DNA from: Bacteroidia bacterium
GTDB lineage: Bacteria > Bacteroidota > Bacteroidia > AKYH767-A > OLB10
Direction of reading: 5' to 3'
NCBI GenBank assembly: GCA_025450095.1
Contig: JANWID010000071.1
Location: forward strand, 1 to 10,121
DNA: 10,121 nucleotides
Of the stretch, positions 7,392-10,121 are shown in pieces. The notes under the pieces were generated by a model that made no database searches, was not told the DNA's origin, and saw only the letters and a program-made list of their open reading frames with translations. Position 1 is the first letter of the stretch; each line of letters starts with the position of its first letter. The position numbers were made by a program, and so were the translations under genes.

Positions 7392-9077
7392 TTAAAATGA
7401 ATAGGTAAGGCCGCCAAGCGCTCCGAAGCGGTAGGAGGGATAATTATACCAACGGGAGTATTTGGACGAGGTGAAGTTGTTGAAATTGACAAAAAACGAC
7501 ATCACTTTGGTGTATTTGTATTCGACTCCAAGGTTTGCATCCAGGAATCCTTTCAACGTCGTATATCCGTCACCCGTTACATCAGTGTAATCGATCGCGT
7601 AGCGTGAAGTAACATACGACCATTGAGTTGTAAGGAATATTTTTTCCCCCATGGTATAATTTCCATTCAATGTGATTTTGAAATCAGGTCTGAAAAGTGC
7701 TTTGCTGTCTCCTTCCAGGTTGTTGGAATAATAATCCGCCGCAAGACTCCAGCAGGTTTTTTCACCCTGGTCCCAGATAAGTTCTCCGTGCAGGTTGGTT
7801 TGTGAATTGTCGCTGTAAGCAACATTGTAAACAACAAGTGTACTGCTTGGAGGAAGATTATAATAAAACGCATCGTCCTTCAACCGTCGGAATGCAACAC
7901 TTGCCACGAAAGCAAGTTGCTTGTCTAGCTTAATATGTAATCCGCCGGAGAGATCAAGTTTGTTGTTGGTATTCTCAAGTTGAAAATCCATTCCGATAAA
8001 TGGGTTTTCTTTAGAAAAATTCCGGAAGCTGTTCCGTTCAAGATTACCTGTTACCTGACCGAATGCGGTCATTGCATCGGAAATCAAAGTATAATCGATT
8101 CTCACATGCGGATACAGATGATAATGCGTAAGATCGTTTATTTCCATTGGAATATTAAAGCCCGCAGTTAATTTAAGCCGGTCGATGACTTTTACAACAC
8201 GTGGATTCACCCGTATGATGGTATGATTTTCGGATCCGTACGAATTATTTTCATGCTTGAGAAAGTCGAGCATAATATCACCGTTGAAATCGAAATCGTT
8301 CACCAGCTTTCCCATATTTCCATAAACCATTACATCCGATTCATCAGTGTGACGGTTGTCGTTGATTCCGTAAAATGAAAGTCCCCCTGTGTACCGGAAT
8401 CGGTCAGCATCCTTATCGGTGCTTTTAAAGGCCACGTTTGCAAAATAATCGTCGAAAGAATGTTTGGTATCCGATTTTGAAAAGATATCAGGAGGATCAT
8501 TATATCCGTAATAATGATACACATTCCGGTTGTAGCCCGCTTCAGCTTTCAGGTTATTGTTATCAAAGAAACGTGTTCCGAAAACTTTGATCCCCGTTTC
8601 ACTCATTCCGGGGTAACCCGATTCCTTTATTTTACCAGAAGAAGAAATATGACTGAAATGCAGTCCCGCATCCGCTGTTTTTGAACGGAGGCTGTTGTAA
8701 AATATTTCCCCGTAAGGAGTGTTCTTTGTACCATATCCTGCCTTTACAAATCCGCGATAAAGCTTCTTAATGTTTTCGTCTTTTATTTTAAGAGGCTTGA
8801 TCGGTGTTATGGTATAGATGGTCTGGTACTGAACCGGTGTAATATTGTAATTCAAATCGGGCGTATACATCACCGCGGTATCGCGTTGTGGAGTATCGCT
8901 GATTTTAAATGCATCAGAAAGTGTTGGCTGGTATGCTTTCACAACGTTGATCTGCTCATCTCCGAGATTCTCTTTTTGCGAATATGCGGGCATCATACCT
9001 GCAATGAACAATGCAGGTATAATTAATAATTGCCTCCAGGTTGACCTTGTGATATTTATTCCGCGTTGCTTAATCAT
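7392..9077 (-). CDS. Outer-membrane beta-barrel protein, uncharacterised
   Basis: The start is the ATG at 9077, giving 561 aa: it follows a perfect Shine-Dalgarno and opens the signal peptide (RQLLIIPALFIAGMMPAYS, cleavage before Gln34). The frame is open to 9170, but that extension is only the lysine-rich out-of-frame reading of the upstream gene. After the signal come a segment with INVVKAYQPTLSDAFKIS (43-60) and a proline-rich linker (YNITPVQ, TITPIKPLKIK), then a long run of alternating-residue strands rich in Tyr, Phe, Asn and Asp. These begin at RGFVKAGYGTKNTPYG (108-123) and end in GALGGLTYSF; a final aromatic residue is the usual beta-barrel assembly signal. Size and pattern resemble TonB-dependent-receptor-like barrels, but I see no plug domain or TonB box, so transport is not claimed. 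It overlaps the TPR gene by 8 nt, which suggests coordinated production and a joint role in the envelope. Confidence 0.85.
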   Translation of the reverse strand: MIKQRGINITRSTWRQLLIIPALFIAGMMPAYSQKENLGDEQINVVKAYQPTLSDAFKISDTPQRDTAVMYTPDLNYNITPVQYQTIYTITPIKPLKIKDENIKKLYRGFVKAGYGTKNTPYGEIFYNSLRSKTADAGLHFSHISSSGKIKESGYPGMSETGIKVFGTRFFDNNNLKAEAGYNRNVYHYYGYNDPPDIFSKSDTKHSFDDYFANVAFKSTDKDADRFRYTGGLSFYGINDNRHTDESDVMVYGNMGKLVNDFDFNGDIMLDFLKHENNSYGSENHTIIRVNPRVVKVIDRLKLTAGFNIPMEINDLTHYHLYPHVRIDYTLISDAMTAFGQVTGNLERNSFRNFSKENPFIGMDFQLENTNNKLDLSGGLHIKLDKQLAFVASVAFRRLKDDAFYYNLPPSSTLVVYNVAYSDNSQTNLHGELIWDQGEKTCWSLAADYYSNNLEGDSKALFRPDFKITLNGNYTMGEKIFLTTQWSYVTSRYAIDYTDVTGDGYTTLKGFLDANLGVEYKYTKVMSFFVNFNNFTSSKYSRWYNYPSYRFGALGGLTYSF

Positions 9078-10121
9078 TATCACCTCCTGTGGTATCCTGT
9101 ACGCCACCGAAATATGTTTTTTCTTTTTCTTCAATTTCTTTTTGCTGTTTATCATTTTCACCTTTTTCAATCGCGTTGAGTTTCTCCTGTGCTATCGCGC
9201 GGAGATCTTCGGGATCAGAAGCATTTTTTTCATAATTATCAATCACCGAACGGTATGTATGTTTTGCCTGGAACAGGTCGTTCATTGCCATATAATTATC
9301 GCCAAGCAGAATAAACGATTTACCGATCCAGTATTCATATGACGGAACCTGGTTGATCACATCAAAGCATTTTTTCTGAGAGTCTTTGTAATTACTAAGT
9401 TTGTATTGTATGAGCGCAAGGCTGTATTTGGCTTCTGCACCGTTCTCGCTGTTCGGATTTTTTGCAAGCACTGTGAACGCATCACCTGCTGCCTGGAAGT
9501 CGTTTAATGCCATTGATGATCTTCCCTGTAAAAGGAAGGCTTCATTCCTGATCTCATTTGGAACTTTTTCACCATCGATGAGTTTGCGTGCATTGGTGAT
9601 GGTGTTTTCATATTCACCCTTTTTAAAATGACTTCGCATTTGTCCGGCCTGCGCTTCAATGATATTATCCCGAAAATCGGCGCTCTCTTCCAACCGGTCA
9701 TAATTCACAAGCGCTTCGTCGTAATTTCCTTTTTTATAAAGAATGGTACCAGCTTTCAGCAATGACTTCTCTGTAAAGATATTTCTCGGCTGTCCGGCAA
9801 TGAACTGGTAACCGGTTAATGCCTTATCGAAATCGTTGGCACGGAAATCAGATTCCGCCTTATAAAAAGTGGCGTTCATTACAAAATTACCCTGTGGGAA
9901 TTTTGTCAGGTATTCTTCGAAATTTTTTGAAGCTCGGGCATGGTCTCCTTTCATGTAAAGGGTTTCCGCTGCCTCATAAGTAATGGTATCCTGTGCTCCT
10001 TCGCTGATGCTGGCGGTTGATACAGTTTTCACATAATCGAAATACGATTGCGGGTTTCCGTTGCTTACATATATATTTTTGATACCGGTGAGCGCTTCCA
10101 TGGCTTCGGGAGTGGAAGGAT
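9070..10121 (-). CDS. TPR-repeat protein, C-terminal part (5' truncated by window edge)
   Basis: The frame stays open through the right edge (codons for PSTPEA precede the ATG at 10101), so the start lies outside and 349 residues are visible. They form a series of tetratricopeptide helices with the usual A/G/Y/F pattern: YEAAETLYMKGDHARASKNFEEYL, then AESDFRANDFDKALTGYQ, AGTILYKKGNYDEALVNYDRL, RSHFKKGEYENTITNARKL, GRSSMALNDFQAAGDAF, ALIQYKLSNYKDSQKKCFDV and GDNYMAMNDLFQAKHTYRSV. A charged Glu/Lys-rich tail (QKEIEEKEK) and a Gly/Asp end (GGDND) follow. TPR arrays are protein-binding scaffolds; the spacing resembles envelope TPR proteins such as YbgF/BamD-type helpers, but a precise family is not supported. 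The stop overlaps the next start (9070-9077), so the beta-barrel protein is the natural candidate partner. Confidence 0.88.
   Translation of the reverse strand, partial: PSTPEAMEALTGIKNIYVSNGNPQSYFDYVKTVSTASISEGAQDTITYEAAETLYMKGDHARASKNFEEYLTKFPQGNFVMNATFYKAESDFRANDFDKALTGYQFIAGQPRNIFTEKSLLKAGTILYKKGNYDEALVNYDRLEESADFRDNIIEAQAGQMRSHFKKGEYENTITNARKLIDGEKVPNEIRNEAFLLQGRSSMALNDFQAAGDAFTVLAKNPNSENGAEAKYSLALIQYKLSNYKDSQKKCFDVINQVPSYEYWIGKSFILLGDNYMAMNDLFQAKHTYRSVIDNYEKNASDPEDLRAIAQEKLNAIEKGENDKQQKEIEEKEKTYFGGVQDTTGGDND
9079..9088 (-). promoter_or_regulatory. Perfect 10-nt Shine-Dalgarno for the beta-barrel gene
   Basis: Minus-strand AGGAGGTGAT lies inside the last codons of the TPR gene and is complementary over 10 bases to the canonical 16S rRNA 3' tail; AGGAGG ends 5 nt before the ATG at 9077. 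It settles the start choice. No other start in this window has such a site. Confidence 0.85.

Noticed and set aside
9078..9170. Longer N-terminus for the beta-barrel protein, starting at 9170
   Set aside because: The extension is lysine-rich because it reads the Glu/Lys-coding tail of the TPR gene in another frame. The SD and signal peptide both point to the ATG at 9077.

Overview
The window looks like chromosomal DNA of a Bacteroidota bacterium. The grounds are a CHU_C-type (gliding-motility-associated) C-terminal domain after SprB-like and PKD repeats, a type A C-terminal sorting domain of the type IX secretion system (T9SS), a GyrB of the short non-proteobacterial type, a TAnnTTTG promoter element in front of gyrB, and starts that mostly lack a Shine-Dalgarno sequence. 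It is AT-rich to moderate in composition by eye. I see no tRNA, rRNA, CRISPR array, integrase or complete insertion sequence.

Layout. Positions 1-1801 (+) hold the 3' part of a large secreted adhesin-like protein: SprB-like repeats, two PKD domains, then CHU_C. Positions 1802-2427 are a 626-base gap between two convergent genes. The gap is filled by two head-to-tail copies of an elaborate nested-palindrome element (about 1852-2110 and 2111-2420). Its core is a Y-shaped structure: a CTACCAAACT/AGTTTGGTAG stem carrying two small GC hairpins. This element is the least ordinary thing here. Next, on the minus strand, come a small secreted protein of unknown function (2428-3399) and a secreted seven-repeat, probably propeller-like protein with a T9SS tail (3450-5027). 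These two may be cotranscribed. gyrB follows (5210-7180, minus) with its own terminator and a recognisable Bacteroidota promoter. Furthest right, also on the minus strand, is a translationally coupled pair: the C-terminal part of a TPR protein (9070-10121, truncated by the window edge) and an outer-membrane beta-barrel protein (7392-9077). The pair overlaps by 8 nt and ends at a strong hairpin terminator (7320-7354).

How the parts fit together. Four of the six genes encode exported or cell-surface proteins, two of them apparently T9SS clients (CHU_C and type A tails). The TPR/beta-barrel pair is arranged so that translation of the first can feed the second, which suggests a shared envelope complex or pathway; this is inference. 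gyrB is a housekeeping gene with independent transcription. The palindromic element lies exactly where two transcripts run into each other, so it may act as a two-way terminator or RNA-stabilising structure. Its architecture fits a REP/MITE-like non-autonomous element moved in trans. No transposase is present in the window.
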